Shown here: positions 53,310-64,000 of the stretch, one piece after another | Position numbering within the stretch: the first letter of the stretch is position 1 | Layout of the letters: each line of letters starts with the position of its first letter | Source of the DNA: CALKJU01 sp046349355 | Lineage (GTDB): Bacteria; Pseudomonadota; Alphaproteobacteria; Geminicoccales; Geminicoccaceae | Direction of reading: 5' to 3' | Length of the DNA: 64,000 bases | Assembly: GCA_046349355.1 (NCBI GenBank) | Contig: JAXMCM010000027.1 | Coordinates: forward strand, 90,533 to 154,532 | The notes under the pieces: model-generated | What the model was told of the DNA's origin: nothing | The model's input: only the letters and a program-made list of their open reading frames with translations | Databases searched by the model: none | Translations under genes and position numbers: made by a program

Positions 53310-53822
53310 ATGCCCTCGCCGATGCAGGCCCCGCGCGGCTCGCGCCGCCCTCGCCGTGCGCTGGCGGCGGTCCTCGCCGTCGCCTGCTGGACGCTGCCGG
53401 CGCTGGCCCAGGACACCGCCCGGCCGGCGCCGGAAGCCGCCCCCGCCGTCGAGGAGGCGCCGCAGATCCAGCGCCTGCCGGCGCTCGAGCGCTTCCACGT
53501 GATGCTGGAGCGGCCGCTGTTCACCGCCACCCGGCGGCCGCCCGAGGTCGCCGAGGTGCCGACCGAGCCGACCGACCTGCCCGAGGAGCAGGTCGTCGAG
53601 GAGACCGGCCCGGCGCCGGTCGGCGCGCCGCAGGTCCGCTTCGTCGGCACCGTCGGCCAGGGCGGGGTGATGTCGGCGCTGGTGCTGCGCGGCGACGCCA
53701 CCGAGGTCGAGCGGCTGCTCGTCGGCGACGAGGTCGATTCCTGGGTGGTGACCCAGGTCACCGCCAGCCAGCTCGTCATGGAGCACGACGGCGAGCAGTA
53801 CGTGCTGAACATCCTCCAATGA
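53310..53822 (+). CDS. GspC/PulC-like periplasmic protein (HR-type domain)
   Basis: About 170 residues: an N-terminal signal or anchor (RRALAAVLAVACWTLPALAQ), a Pro/Glu-rich linker, then a small beta domain starting RFHVMLERPLFTATRRPPE. The RPLF...RRP motif and VRFVGTVGQGGVMSALVL resemble the homology region of GspC, which contacts the secretin. There is no PDZ domain. I chose 53310 because it gives a clean signal sequence; a longer frame overlaps gspF. Its stop is coupled to an ATG at 53819. Confidence 0.55.
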   Translation: MPSPMQAPRGSRRPRRALAAVLAVACWTLPALAQDTARPAPEAAPAVEEAPQIQRLPALERFHVMLERPLFTATRRPPEVAEVPTEPTDLPEEQVVEETGPAPVGAPQVRFVGTVGQGGVMSALVLRGDATEVERLLVGDEVDSWVVTQVTASQLVMEHDGEQYVLNILQ

Positions 53823-53872
53823 GCGCCGCCTCCGGCCGGCCGGACCGGCGGCATCCAGCAACGGAACCCGCG

Positions 53873-54331
53873 ATGCACCTTGCCCTGCCCAGACGACGTC
53901 GCGCGGCCCGCCGCCGCGGCGAGGCCGGCTTCACCCTGATCGAGCTGCTCGTCGTGCTCGTCATCCTCGGCCTGCTGGCGGCGCTGGCCGGCCCGCGGGT
54001 GCTCAACTACCTGTCCGGGGCCAAGGCCGACACCGCCAAGCTGCAGCTCGAGAACTTCCGGACGGCCCTGGACCTCTACCGGCTCGACGTCGGCGGCTAT
54101 CCGACCACGCAGCAGGGGCTCAAGGCGCTGATCGCCAATCCCGACCGCCTGCCGGGCTGGCGGGCGCCCTACATCGACGCCAAGGACGTGCCGGTCGATC
54201 CGTGGGGCCATCCCTATGTCTACCGTGCGCCGGGCGACAACGGCGCGCCCTACGCCATCATCTCGCTGGGCTCGGACAACGCGCCCGGCGGCCAGGGCGA
54301 TGCGGCCGACCTCGTCGTCACGCCGCGCTGA
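53873..54331 (+). CDS. gspG: type II secretion system major pseudopilin GspG
   Basis: About 152 residues. The prepilin peptidase site is RRGEAG/FTLIELLVVLVILG. The C-terminal domain has the calcium-binding pseudopilin features GYPTTQQGLKALI, DPWGHPYVYRAPG and ISLGSDNAPGG. Start choice is uncertain: ATG at 53819 is coupled to the preceding gene (ATGA) and would lengthen the leader by 18 residues. It is the best conserved gene of the pseudopilin set. Confidence 0.93.
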   Translation: MHLALPRRRRAARRRGEAGFTLIELLVVLVILGLLAALAGPRVLNYLSGAKADTAKLQLENFRTALDLYRLDVGGYPTTQQGLKALIANPDRLPGWRAPYIDAKDVPVDPWGHPYVYRAPGDNGAPYAIISLGSDNAPGGQGDAADLVVTPR

Positions 54332-54692
54332 GCGCGGCTTCACGCTCCTCGAGCTGCTGGTCGTCCTGACGCTGCTGGCGCTGATGACGGCCTTCGTGCT
54401 GCCGCGCTTCACCGCCTTCGCGCGGCCGACGGCGAAGCAGCAGGCGGCGGTCCTCGCCGACCAGCTGCGCGCCGCCCGGCAGCAGGCGATCGCCATCTCC
54501 CGCCCGGTGCAGGTGCCGGTCGATCCCGCCGTCGGCCGGCTCGAGGGGCCGGACGGCGGCGAGGCCGCGGTCGTGCTGTTCTTCCCCGACGGCAGCTCGA
54601 CCGGCGGCCGGCTGACCATCGCCGTCGGCGGCCGCCAGGCGGTGATCGGCATCGACGACCTGACCGGGGCGGTGAGCGTCGGCGGTGGCTGA
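54300..54692 (+). CDS. gspH: type II secretion system minor pseudopilin GspH
   Basis: About 130 residues. The prepilin site AERG/FTLLELLVVLTLLALMTAFVLPRF is clear. The periplasmic part is short (LADQLRAARQQAIAISRPV, as in GspH/FimT). The ATG at 54300 lies 32 bases inside gspG, and the end overlaps gspI by 8 bases. It forms part of the pseudopilus tip or shaft. Confidence 0.85.
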   Translation: MRPTSSSRRAERGFTLLELLVVLTLLALMTAFVLPRFTAFARPTAKQQAAVLADQLRAARQQAIAISRPVQVPVDPAVGRLEGPDGGEAAVVLFFPDGSSTGGRLTIAVGGRQAVIGIDDLTGAVSVGGG

Positions 54693-55131
54693 GCCGCGCC
54701 AGCGCCGGGGCGACGCCGGCTTCACCATCATCGAGGTGCTGGTGGCGCTGGCCGTGCTGGGCCTCGTCCTCGGCGCCGTCTACCGCGTCTACGGCACCGG
54801 CATCATGGCGGTCGACCGCAACACCGCCGAGCTGCGCCTGGCGCTGGCCGCCGAGAGCATCCTCGAGCGGACCCGGGCCGACCTCGACCCGCGCCGCAGC
54901 GACCTCGAGGGCCGCCTGCCCGACGGCACTGCCTACCGGGTCGAGGCCCTGCCCCTCGACCTGCCGAAGCCGCTGCCGCAGGCCGGCGGCAGGCCCGCCG
55001 CCGACGCCACGGGCGCGCCCGGCGACACCGGCCGCGACCAGCCGCGCCTGTGGGCGGTACGCGTCACCGTCGCCGACCCCGCCGGCAACAGCTTCGCCCT
55101 GACCGGGCTGCGCTGGCTGAAGGGCGCATGA
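54685..55131 (+). CDS. gspI: type II secretion system minor pseudopilin GspI
   Basis: A 148-residue prepilin with GTG start. The cleavage site is GDAG/FTIIEVLVALAVLGLVLG, a GspI-like hydrophobic segment. The later part (WAVRVTVADPAGNSFALTGLRW) is a compact beta domain. It overlaps gspH and gspJ. GspI starts assembly of the I-J-K tip complex. Confidence 0.88.
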   Translation: MAEPRQRRGDAGFTIIEVLVALAVLGLVLGAVYRVYGTGIMAVDRNTAELRLALAAESILERTRADLDPRRSDLEGRLPDGTAYRVEALPLDLPKPLPQAGGRPAADATGAPGDTGRDQPRLWAVRVTVADPAGNSFALTGLRWLKGA

Positions 55132-55796
55132 CCGCCCGCCCGGAGCGCGGCTTCACGCTGGTCGAGCTGCTGGTCGCGATGGCGATCCTCGGCCTCGTCA
55201 TGCTGCTGGTGAACCAGGGCCTGCGGCTGGCGACGACCGCGCGCGACGCGATGCTGTCGCGCAGCGACGGCCTGCAGGCGCTGGTGCTGACCCGCGACCT
55301 GGTCGAGCGGCAGCTGGGCAATGCCGCCCTGGTCGGCTGGGGCGAGGCCGGCCGCAAGCGGCTGGCCTTCGACGGCGAGCCGACGCGCCTGCGCTTCGTC
55401 GCCGCCACGCCGGCCTACCGGCCGGGGCCGGCCGCGCTGATGTGGGAGCTGTCGATCGAGCCCGGCCCGCGCGGCGGCAGCCGCCTGCTGCTGCGCCGCC
55501 TCGCCGTGCCGCGGGCCAATGCCGACTTCGACCTGCTCGAGCAGGTCGAGCCGCGGCTGCTCGGCGACGTCCCGGTGCCGCTGGCCTTCACCTATTTCGG
55601 CACCGTCGGCGACAGCGACCGCGGCCAGTGGCAGGAGCGCTGGAGCGGCCGCGAGACGCTGCCGGTGTCGGTTCGGCTGGCGGCAATCGACGGGCCGGCC
55701 GGGGCCTGGCCCGACCTGTTCGTCAGCCCGCAGCTCGGCGCCGGCCCCTTGTGCGCCACCGAGCAGTCCGAGGAGCAGGTGGGATGCGGCACCTGA
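55128..55796 (+). CDS. gspJ: type II secretion system minor pseudopilin GspJ
   Basis: About 222 residues with prepilin site PERG/FTLVELLVAMAILGLVMLLV and a larger periplasmic domain, typical of GspJ. ATG at 55128 overlaps the gspI stop (ATGA), and its end overlaps gspK by 13 bases. It should pair with GspI and GspK at the pseudopilus tip. Confidence 0.88.
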   Translation: MTARPERGFTLVELLVAMAILGLVMLLVNQGLRLATTARDAMLSRSDGLQALVLTRDLVERQLGNAALVGWGEAGRKRLAFDGEPTRLRFVAATPAYRPGPAALMWELSIEPGPRGGSRLLLRRLAVPRANADFDLLEQVEPRLLGDVPVPLAFTYFGTVGDSDRGQWQERWSGRETLPVSVRLAAIDGPAGAWPDLFVSPQLGAGPLCATEQSEEQVGCGT

Positions 55797-56809
55797 GCCC
55801 GGCGGCACCGCCCGCCGACGGCGAGCGCGGCATCGCGCTGGTGGCCGTGCTGTGGTTCGTCGTCACCATCTCGGCGCTGGCCGTGACCTTCTCGGCCCTG
55901 GCCCGCGGCGAGGCCTTCCGCACCCGCAACATGGTCGATTCGATCAAGGCCCGGGTGGCGCTGGAGACGGCGCTCGACCGGGCGGTGCAGGAGCTGCTGG
56001 TGCCGACCATCCGGCCCGGCCCCGACGGCGTCCGTGCCGTCTGGGCCATCGAGGACGCCGAGATCGGCATCCGCATCAGCGGCGAGTCCGGCCGGATCGA
56101 CATCAACGCCGCCGACGACCGCCTGCTCGAATCGCTGCTGCGCGAGCTCGGCGTCGATCGCGAGCGGGCCCGCGACCTCGCCGACGCCATCGTCGACTGG
56201 CGCGACACCAACACCCAGCGCCAGGCGCATGGGGCGGAGGACGCCGAGTACCGCCGCGCCGGCCGTCCCGAGGGCGCCGCCGATGCGCCGTTCACCAACG
56301 TCGCCGAGCTGCGCTACGTGCTCGGCATGACGCCGGAGATCTTCGAGGCGATGCGCCCCTGGGTCACCGTCTCGACCGGGCTCGGCACGCCCAAGGGCCC
56401 GTTCGCCGGCGAGCCGGTGCGCCGCGCCGTCGCCGGCTCCGCGCAGGGCCCGTCGGGGCTGGACGACGGTGGCGATGCCGGCGACGAGGGCGACGTGCCG
56501 TCGCCGTCGGCCGACATGGTCAGCGAGGACATCGCGTCGCCGCCGCCGGGCCGGGGCCGCGGCCAGACCGCGGACGCGCCCGACGGCGGCGGCGGTCCGG
56601 CCGACCAGGCCGGCGAGGAGCAGCCGCCGGCCCGCGAGGGGATCGACGACCCGCAGAAGGTCTACGGCCTCAAACTGGACATCCGCCTGCGCGATGGCTA
56701 CGAGGCGCACGCCGATGCGGTGGTCTGGCTGGAGGAGACCGCCGATGGCCGGCCCTACCGGCTGCTCGCCTGGGAGCCGGCACCGCTGCGTGTCGAGGAG
56801 AGGCCCTGA
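55784..56809 (+). CDS. gspK: type II secretion system minor pseudopilin GspK
   Basis: About 341 residues. An N-terminal GERG/IALVAVLWFVV prepilin segment is followed by SAM-like domains characteristic of GspK (DINAADDRLLESLLRELGVDRERARDLADAIVDWRDTNTQRQ region). A Pro/Gly/Asp-rich insert (residues ~220-290) precedes the final beta part. The gene begins 13 bases inside gspJ and ends one base into gspL. Confidence 0.9.
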   Translation: MRHLSPAAPPADGERGIALVAVLWFVVTISALAVTFSALARGEAFRTRNMVDSIKARVALETALDRAVQELLVPTIRPGPDGVRAVWAIEDAEIGIRISGESGRIDINAADDRLLESLLRELGVDRERARDLADAIVDWRDTNTQRQAHGAEDAEYRRAGRPEGAADAPFTNVAELRYVLGMTPEIFEAMRPWVTVSTGLGTPKGPFAGEPVRRAVAGSAQGPSGLDDGGDAGDEGDVPSPSADMVSEDIASPPPGRGRGQTADAPDGGGGPADQAGEEQPPAREGIDDPQKVYGLKLDIRLRDGYEAHADAVVWLEETADGRPYRLLAWEPAPLRVEERP

Positions 56810-57951
56810 TGGCGACACGCCTCGAGCTCGCCCGTCCGAGCCTCGGCGGGTTCTGGAAGTGGTGGACCGGCGAGCTGCGCGGCCTGTTCCCGCGGCGGCC
56901 CTGGCGCCCGCCCGTCCGCCGCGAGGCGGCGATCGTGCTCTACGAGGGCCACCTCGCCCGCATCGGCCTGCGCCGCGACCGCAAGCTCACCGAGGTCGGC
57001 ACCCTGGCATTGCGCGAGGCCGCCCGCGCCGACGCGCCGCCGCTGCCGCTGGCCCAGGACCCGACCACCCAGGCCATCCTGCGCACCGTGCAGCGCTCGC
57101 GGCTGCCGGTGGTGCTGCGCCTGCCGGCCGAGATGGGGCTGGTCGCCGGCGACGTGCTGCCCGCCTCGGCCGAGCGCGAGCTCGGCGCCATCATGGCGCA
57201 CAAGGTCGACCTGCTGACGCCGTGGAGCGCGGACCACGTCTACTACGACCAGCGCATCGACGCGCGCCGTCCCGACGGCTCGCTCGAGGTGTCGCTGGTG
57301 GCGATCCCCCGACAGCGCGTCGCCGAGGCCCGCCAGCGCCTCGCCGCGGTCGGCCTCAGCGTGCGCGGCGTCGACCTCGTCGAGGACGATCCGTGGGCGC
57401 CGCCGACCGTCGACCTCGCCCACGCGCTGGAGCAGCCGCGCCAGGGCGGCGGCCTCGCCCGGGTGCTGGCGGGGCTGGTCGTGCTCGCCGCCGCGGCCGC
57501 CGCCGCCTTCGCCGGCTACCAGTACTACACCCGCCAGCAGATCATCGCCGAGCGCGCCGAGCTGCTGCGCTCGCTGGAGGAGCGGGTCGCCGACATGCCC
57601 GAGCTGCGCACCAGCCTCGATGCGCTGCGCGGCGAGACCCGCTTCGTCGCCGAGCGCCAGGCCGCGCTGGGCTCGCCGCTGGTGGCGCTGGAAGAGCTGT
57701 CGCGGGTGCTGCCGGACAGCGTCTGGCTGACCGACATCACCCTGCGCGGCAACGAGCTGACCATCAACGGCTACGCCGACGATGCCTCGGCGGTGGTCGC
57801 CCTGGTCGAGGACTCGCCCTACTTCGCCAAGGCGCAGTTCCGCTCGCCCAGCACCCGCGAGCAGGTCGAGCTGCCGAGCGGCGAGAGCCGCGAGGTCAGC
57901 CGCTTCTCGCTGGCGGCGACGGTCGGCCCCTCGCGCGAGATCGGCCCGTGA
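56809..57951 (+). CDS. gspL: type II secretion system protein GspL
   Basis: About 380 residues: a cytoplasmic actin-like N-terminal region, one membrane helix (VLAGLVVLAAAAAAAFAGYQYY near 225-247) and a periplasmic PilN-type ferredoxin-like domain (LPDSVWLTDITLRGNELTINGYADDASAVVALV). The cytoplasmic part is shorter than in classical GspL. It should anchor GspE through GspL and pair with GspM. It overlaps gspK by one base and gspM by four (GTGA). Confidence 0.85.
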   Translation: MATRLELARPSLGGFWKWWTGELRGLFPRRPWRPPVRREAAIVLYEGHLARIGLRRDRKLTEVGTLALREAARADAPPLPLAQDPTTQAILRTVQRSRLPVVLRLPAEMGLVAGDVLPASAERELGAIMAHKVDLLTPWSADHVYYDQRIDARRPDGSLEVSLVAIPRQRVAEARQRLAAVGLSVRGVDLVEDDPWAPPTVDLAHALEQPRQGGGLARVLAGLVVLAAAAAAAFAGYQYYTRQQIIAERAELLRSLEERVADMPELRTSLDALRGETRFVAERQAALGSPLVALEELSRVLPDSVWLTDITLRGNELTINGYADDASAVVALVEDSPYFAKAQFRSPSTREQVELPSGESREVSRFSLAATVGPSREIGP

Positions 57952-58526
57952 TCCGCGACCTCTCGCCGTCGATGCGCCGGCTGCTGGCGCTGCTGATCCT
58001 GGCGCTCGTCGTCGGTGTCATCGGCTGGCTCGCCTGGCTGCCGGTCGACGCCCTGCGCCGGCAGGAGCAGACCATCGCCGACCTGGCGACGCGGACCGAG
58101 CAGTTCCGCGAGCGGCTGGGCACCCGCGAGCAGATGCTGGCCGAGCAGCGGCTGCTGCAGCGGGCGAGCGAGGCCGACCAGACGCTGGTCCAGGGCGCCA
58201 CCCCGGCGCTGGTCGGGGCCGAGCTGCAGAAGGTGCTGAGCGGCCTCGTCCAGGACGGCGGCGGGCGGCTCGAATCGGTGCAGGTGCTGGAGCCGGTCGA
58301 GGAGGCGCCGTTCGTGCGCATCGGCCTGCGCCTGACCTTCAGCAGCTCGATCGAGGGCCTGCGCTCGTTCCTCTACGCCGTCGAGCAGCACGCCCCGGTC
58401 CTGCTGGTCGAGGAGATGACGATCTACGAGGCGCCGCAATACGACGACAGCGGCAACCTCGAGGCCAACCAGCTCTCGACCACCGTCGAGATCGCCGGCT
58501 ACGCCCGGGCCCAGGCCGCCTCGTGA
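57948..58526 (+). CDS. gspM: type II secretion system protein GspM
   Basis: About 192 residues: an N-terminal helix (RLLALLILALVVGVIGWLAWLPV), a coiled stretch (LATRTEQFRERLGTREQMLAEQRLLQ) and a periplasmic ferredoxin-like domain (GRLESVQVLEPVEEAPFVRIGLRLTFSSS). It is the GspM/PilO-like partner of GspL. It starts with GTG coupled to gspL. No secretin (gspD) or prepilin peptidase (gspO) follows in the window. Confidence 0.85.
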   Translation: MIRDLSPSMRRLLALLILALVVGVIGWLAWLPVDALRRQEQTIADLATRTEQFRERLGTREQMLAEQRLLQRASEADQTLVQGATPALVGAELQKVLSGLVQDGGGRLESVQVLEPVEEAPFVRIGLRLTFSSSIEGLRSFLYAVEQHAPVLLVEEMTIYEAPQYDDSGNLEANQLSTTVEIAGYARAQAAS

Positions 58527-58604
58527 GCCAAGCCGGATGTTGCGCTGCGGCATCCCTGACCTGCTAGACTGTCCCCGTTCGAACGAAGGCGAGAGGAAGC
58601 GGCG

Positions 58605-60428
<1,824 letters not shown>

Positions 60429-60441
60429 GCGGCGGGCCGGG

Positions 60442-60630
60442 TCAGCCGTTGGCCGACCGGCGCGGCCGCAGGTTGCGGACGGGCACGGGATGCCCCGTGG
60501 CCTGGCGCGGGCCCGGCTCGACGGCAGGCCCCGGCGGCACGCCGAAGTCGACCATCCGCTGCAGCCGGCCGAGTCGATCGTGCAGGCGGCGCATCACTTC
60601 CTCCCGCGCCTGCTGGGGATCGAACGTCAT
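60442..60630 (-). CDS. small hypothetical protein, about 62 aa
   Basis: From MTFDPQQAREEVMRRLHDRLGRLQRMVDFGVPPG to a Pro/Arg-rich tail ending RRSANG. The first half forms an amphipathic helix. I chose this start at 60630 because the upstream extension of the frame has non-coding composition. It lies 13 bases from the glmS stop in the convergent orientation. No family is recognised, and it may not be a real gene. Confidence 0.45.
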   Translation of the reverse strand: MTFDPQQAREEVMRRLHDRLGRLQRMVDFGVPPGPAVEPGPRQATGHPVPVRNLRPRRSANG

Positions 60631-60861
60631 GCCAAGGGCCCCCGGCTTGCGGGCGTCAGCGACGCCCGCCTCAGGGCTCCTATGCCATCGCTTCCCGCGC
60701 ACGGATGTGATGAACCGCACAGATGGCACAAACCTCGGGCCAGAGGAAATGGCGTAAGCGCGGCGTCCCAACAAGGCCGGCTCGAGGATGCTTGAGATCC
60801 GCAATCGATTGACCTGACGACCGGCTTGATCAGCGACAGCGAACGGGCGGGGCCGCCCGGA

Positions 60862-61668
60862 TCAGTCGAAGTAGACGCCGTCGTCGTCGTTCCCGTGGGC
60901 GCCGCCGCGGCCGAGCGACATGGCTTCGAAGTCGCGCACCCGCCGGTAGCAGCCGCAGGCAGCCGCCTCGAGGCCGGCGCGGTCGGCGATGACGACCTTG
61001 CCGCGCGAGGAGCGGAGCAGGCCCCGCTCGCGCAGCTCGCCCAGCGCCGAGGTGACGCCAGGGCGGCGGACCGACAGCATGATCGACAGGAACTCCTGGG
61101 TGATCGCCAGCTCGTCGGTCTCGGTGCGGTCGCGGGCCAGCAGCAGCCAGCGGGCGCAGCGCTGCGCCAGCGTGTGGCGGCTGTTGCAGGCGGCGGTCTG
61201 CATCGCCTGCACCTGGTCGAGTAGCACGGCCCGGCGCAGGCGGCGGCGCAGCGACGGCAGCCGCGGCAGCGCATCGCGCAACACCGGCACGGCCAGGCGC
61301 GAGCCACTGCCCGCCATCTGCACCATGGCCCGGGTGAAGGCGAGGCCGGAGGCGGTGAGGAAGGCGGCGAGCCCGACCACGCCCTCGCGGCCGACCAGGC
61401 CCACCTCGACGCCGCCCGGCAGGTCGCGCGCCTCGATCACCAGCGAGATGAAGCCCTGGTCGACGAAGAACAGGTGCTCGATCGCCTGGTCAGGCTCCTG
61501 CAGGGTCTGGCCGTTGACCAGCCGCATGCGCACGAGGTGCGGACGCAGCACCTCCAGCTCGGCCGGCGGAAGCGCACCGAGCACGAGGTTGCCGGCTGGC
61601 CGGGCCGGAGAACTGGTCGTCGAAGCCACGCTGCCTCTTTGTCCCGCGACGTCCATTCCGCCATGCAT
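60862..61668 (-). CDS. Crp/Fnr-family transcriptional regulator
   Basis: A 268-residue regulator. The cyclic-nucleotide-binding-type beta roll spans roughly 35-145 (QTLQEPDQAIEHLFFVDQGFISLV), then a dimer helix and a winged helix-turn-helix (ELAITQEFLSIMLSVRRPGVTSALGELRERGLL). There are no N-terminal Fnr-type cysteines, so it is not an iron-sulfur Fnr. An acidic C-terminal tail (NDDDGVYFD) is unusual. The effector is not predictable. It is preceded by an AT-rich 214-base spacer shared with the end of the ABC ATPase gene. Confidence 0.9.
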   Translation of the reverse strand: MHGGMDVAGQRGSVASTTSSPARPAGNLVLGALPPAELEVLRPHLVRMRLVNGQTLQEPDQAIEHLFFVDQGFISLVIEARDLPGGVEVGLVGREGVVGLAAFLTASGLAFTRAMVQMAGSGSRLAVPVLRDALPRLPSLRRRLRRAVLLDQVQAMQTAACNSRHTLAQRCARWLLLARDRTETDELAITQEFLSIMLSVRRPGVTSALGELRERGLLRSSRGKVVIADRAGLEAAACGCYRRVRDFEAMSLGRGGAHGNDDDGVYFD

Positions 61669-61800
61669 CAGCGAAGCTGCATGACAGGACGCGGATATCG
61701 GGGCGGCTTGCAGGTCGCAAGCTCAGGCGATGCAAACTTTCAGCAAATTGAGCAAGTTAGGTCGGATTGAAACATAGTTTTGTTCACTATCGTACACTTA

Positions 61801-61829
61801 GGCGGCGACGGAGGAGCCTGGTCGCCGCC
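61801..61829 (-). terminator. hairpin after the ABC ATPase gene
   Basis: Perfect 9-bp arms (61801-61809 and 61821-61829) with an 11-base loop, 53 bases beyond the stop of the ATPase gene on the minus strand. There is no T-run. It may end the ATPase transcript before the AT-rich crp-like upstream region. Confidence 0.4.
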
Positions 61830-61882
61830 CGGTACGCCGGAAAGGCGCCGCGCGGTGCCTCGGCACCGCGCGGCCGGCGCGC

Positions 61883-62959
<1,077 letters not shown>

Positions 62960-63204
62960 GAGGCTCGCTTCCCTGCTCTTGGAGCGCGGTCGCTTGGCGT
63001 GCCGGGCGCCGCGCGCGGATCCGGCACGAGCCCGGAAATCCTGGTCGCATCGCGAACCGGCCGGGATGGCAGGAACTATGGCGGCGGCCAACCTGTCCGA
63101 CAACCTCTGGCGTGCCGGCAGCCAGCATTTCCCCTGATGGCCGAACCGTGCGATGATGGAGCCTTGGCGCATTGCTATCGACCTGCGCGCCTCGAGGTCC
63201 GTCC

Positions 63205-63597
63205 ATGAGCAGCGCCGTCCCCCGTCCCCGGCCCGGCTTCCGCCCGGCCGGCAGCGGCTCGCCGGCCGGCCACCGCGCCGCCGCCCGCAAGACCGCCTTC
63301 GAGCGCGAGCTCTGCAATGCCGTCGGCGGCCGCTGGCTGGTCGAGCTGCGCTACGACGGCGAGCCGAAGCCCGGGCTGTTCGCGCCGCACGCCGTGTTCC
63401 GCGGCGCCGACGGGACGGTCAGCGTCAGCGGCCTGCGCCTCGCCGGCCCGGCCGGCGCCCTGCCTGACGCGGCGACCAGCATCCTCGTCGTCGGCCGCAT
63501 CGCGACGCTCAAGGTCACGGACATGCCGTTCGAGCCGGCCAGCAGCTTCCACCGCGCCGACGAGCGTCACGAGAACGGCGTCATCTGCTCGGTGTGA
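63205..63597 (+). CDS. WYL-like small protein, function unknown
   Basis: About 130 residues. AFERELCNAVGGRWLVELRYDGEPKPGLFAPHAVFR resembles the Sm-like WYL fold start (LVELRYDG), and RIATLKVTDMPFEPASSFHR matches the end of that module. The N-terminal 30 residues are Arg/Pro-rich. ATG at 63205 is assumed. The protein lacks the helix-turn-helix usual for WYL transcription factors. It is transcribed toward the hydantoinase gene. Confidence 0.5.
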   Translation: MSSAVPRPRPGFRPAGSGSPAGHRAAARKTAFERELCNAVGGRWLVELRYDGEPKPGLFAPHAVFRGADGTVSVSGLRLAGPAGALPDAATSILVVGRIATLKVTDMPFEPASSFHRADERHENGVICSV

Positions 63598-63701
63598 GCC
63601 CTGCAGCGGCGCCGCTTGCGCCTCCGCCGGAGACCCGATAGGCCGGACGGGCACGGTCCCCGACCGGACGGACCGTGGGCCTTGGGGGAGGCTTCGCGGT
63701 C

Positions 63702-64000
63702 ATGCGCTACATGCTGGGAATCGACGTCGGCGGCACGTTCACCGACTTTGTCGCCTACGACCGCGAGACGCGGGCGATCGAGGTGTGGAAGTCGCTGTCG
63801 GTGCCGGGCGATCCGGTCGAGGGCATCCTCGGCGGCCTCGCCCGCTTCGAGCGGCGCGACGCCATCGACAACATCCGCCTCGGCACCACCGTCGCCACCA
63901 ACGCCCTGCTCGAGCACAAGGGGGCGACCGTCGCCTACGTGACGACCAAGGGCTTCCGCGACGTCCCGTTCATCCAGCGCGGCAACCGCAAGTATCACTA
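63702..64000 (+). CDS. hydantoinase/5-oxoprolinase family protein, N-terminus (truncated by the window edge)
   Basis: The first 99 residues of a HyuA/acetophenone carboxylase-type ATPase. It starts MRYMLGIDVGGTFTDFVAYD, the phosphate-binding loop of the family, then IRLGTTVATNALLEHKGATVAYVTTKGFRDV. GGGGGAG lies 11 bases upstream. Members hydrolyse or carboxylate cyclic amides and ketones with ATP and need a partner (HyuB) that should follow beyond the window. Substrate unknown. Confidence 0.9.
   Translation, partial: MRYMLGIDVGGTFTDFVAYDRETRAIEVWKSLSVPGDPVEGILGGLARFERRDAIDNIRLGTTVATNALLEHKGATVAYVTTKGFRDVPFIQRGNRKYH

Noticed and set aside
60631..60861. Extension of the small gene upstream of 60630
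   Set aside because: The extra 58 residues have no family-like sequence and lie in the spacer before the Crp/Fnr stop codon, so the shorter start was preferred.

Overview
The window is very GC-rich, densely packed bacterial chromosome. It is most consistent with a free-living alphaproteobacterium of the Rhodospirillales or Geminicoccales type. Supporting signs are the ccmDEFGHI cluster with CcmI, a glnD beside it, a LysR gene diverging from a DUF1127 gene, many solute ABC transporters with Tat-exported binding proteins, and frequent 4-bp ATGA/GTGA/TTGA gene overlaps. I found no rRNA, tRNA, CRISPR array, transposase or phage gene. The taxonomic call is inference.

Layout. 1-9.3 kb (all minus strand): three paralogues that join N-terminal RTX calcium-binding repeats to a C-terminal FG-GAP beta-propeller. 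Copy C (7.1-9.3 kb) is intact, copy A has one frameshift and runs off the window, and copy B is riddled with indels. A metabolic cassette (SDR dehydrogenase plus a two-subunit transketolase) sits between copies C and B. 9.7-11.7 kb: a DHA2-type efflux pump and an NTF2-like protein. 11.7-16.1 kb (minus): a CUT1 sugar/polyol ABC operon (binding protein, two permeases, no ATPase) ending in a D-2-hydroxyacid dehydrogenase. 16.2-18.9 kb (minus): a GNAT/RimK-like ATP-grasp pair and a secreted protein. 19.0-27.4 kb (plus): a BMP-family nucleoside-type ABC operon whose ATPase is frameshifted and whose two permeases are separated by four tandem EamA/DMT transporters. 27.9 kb: an unknown gene behind a possible leaderless promoter.

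28.8-34.6 kb: VOC and YCII proteins, a second CUT1 ABC operon without ATPase, then LysR/DUF1127. 34.7-37.1 kb: a ClpP-like protease, a GlsB-type membrane protein, GNAT and an orphan RbsC-like permease. 37.2-45.2 kb: glnD diverging from ccmDEFGHI (cytochrome c maturation). 45.3-47.7 kb: two coupled genes of unknown function. 47.8-50.2 kb: an amidase and a PhyH dioxygenase. 50.3-58.5 kb: a type II secretion cluster (gspE, F, a C-like gene, G-M) without a secretin or prepilin peptidase. 58.6-64 kb: glmS, a Crp/Fnr regulator, a UgpC/MsmK-type ATPase that may energise both ATPase-less CUT1 systems, a WYL-like protein and the start of a hydantoinase/oxoprolinase gene.

Overall the content suggests a scavenging heterotroph with heavy investment in uptake of sugars, polyols and nucleosides, plus nitrogen control (GlnD), cytochrome c biogenesis and protein secretion. 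Several frameshifts fall at short homopolymers, so sequencing error must be excluded before any of these genes is called dead.
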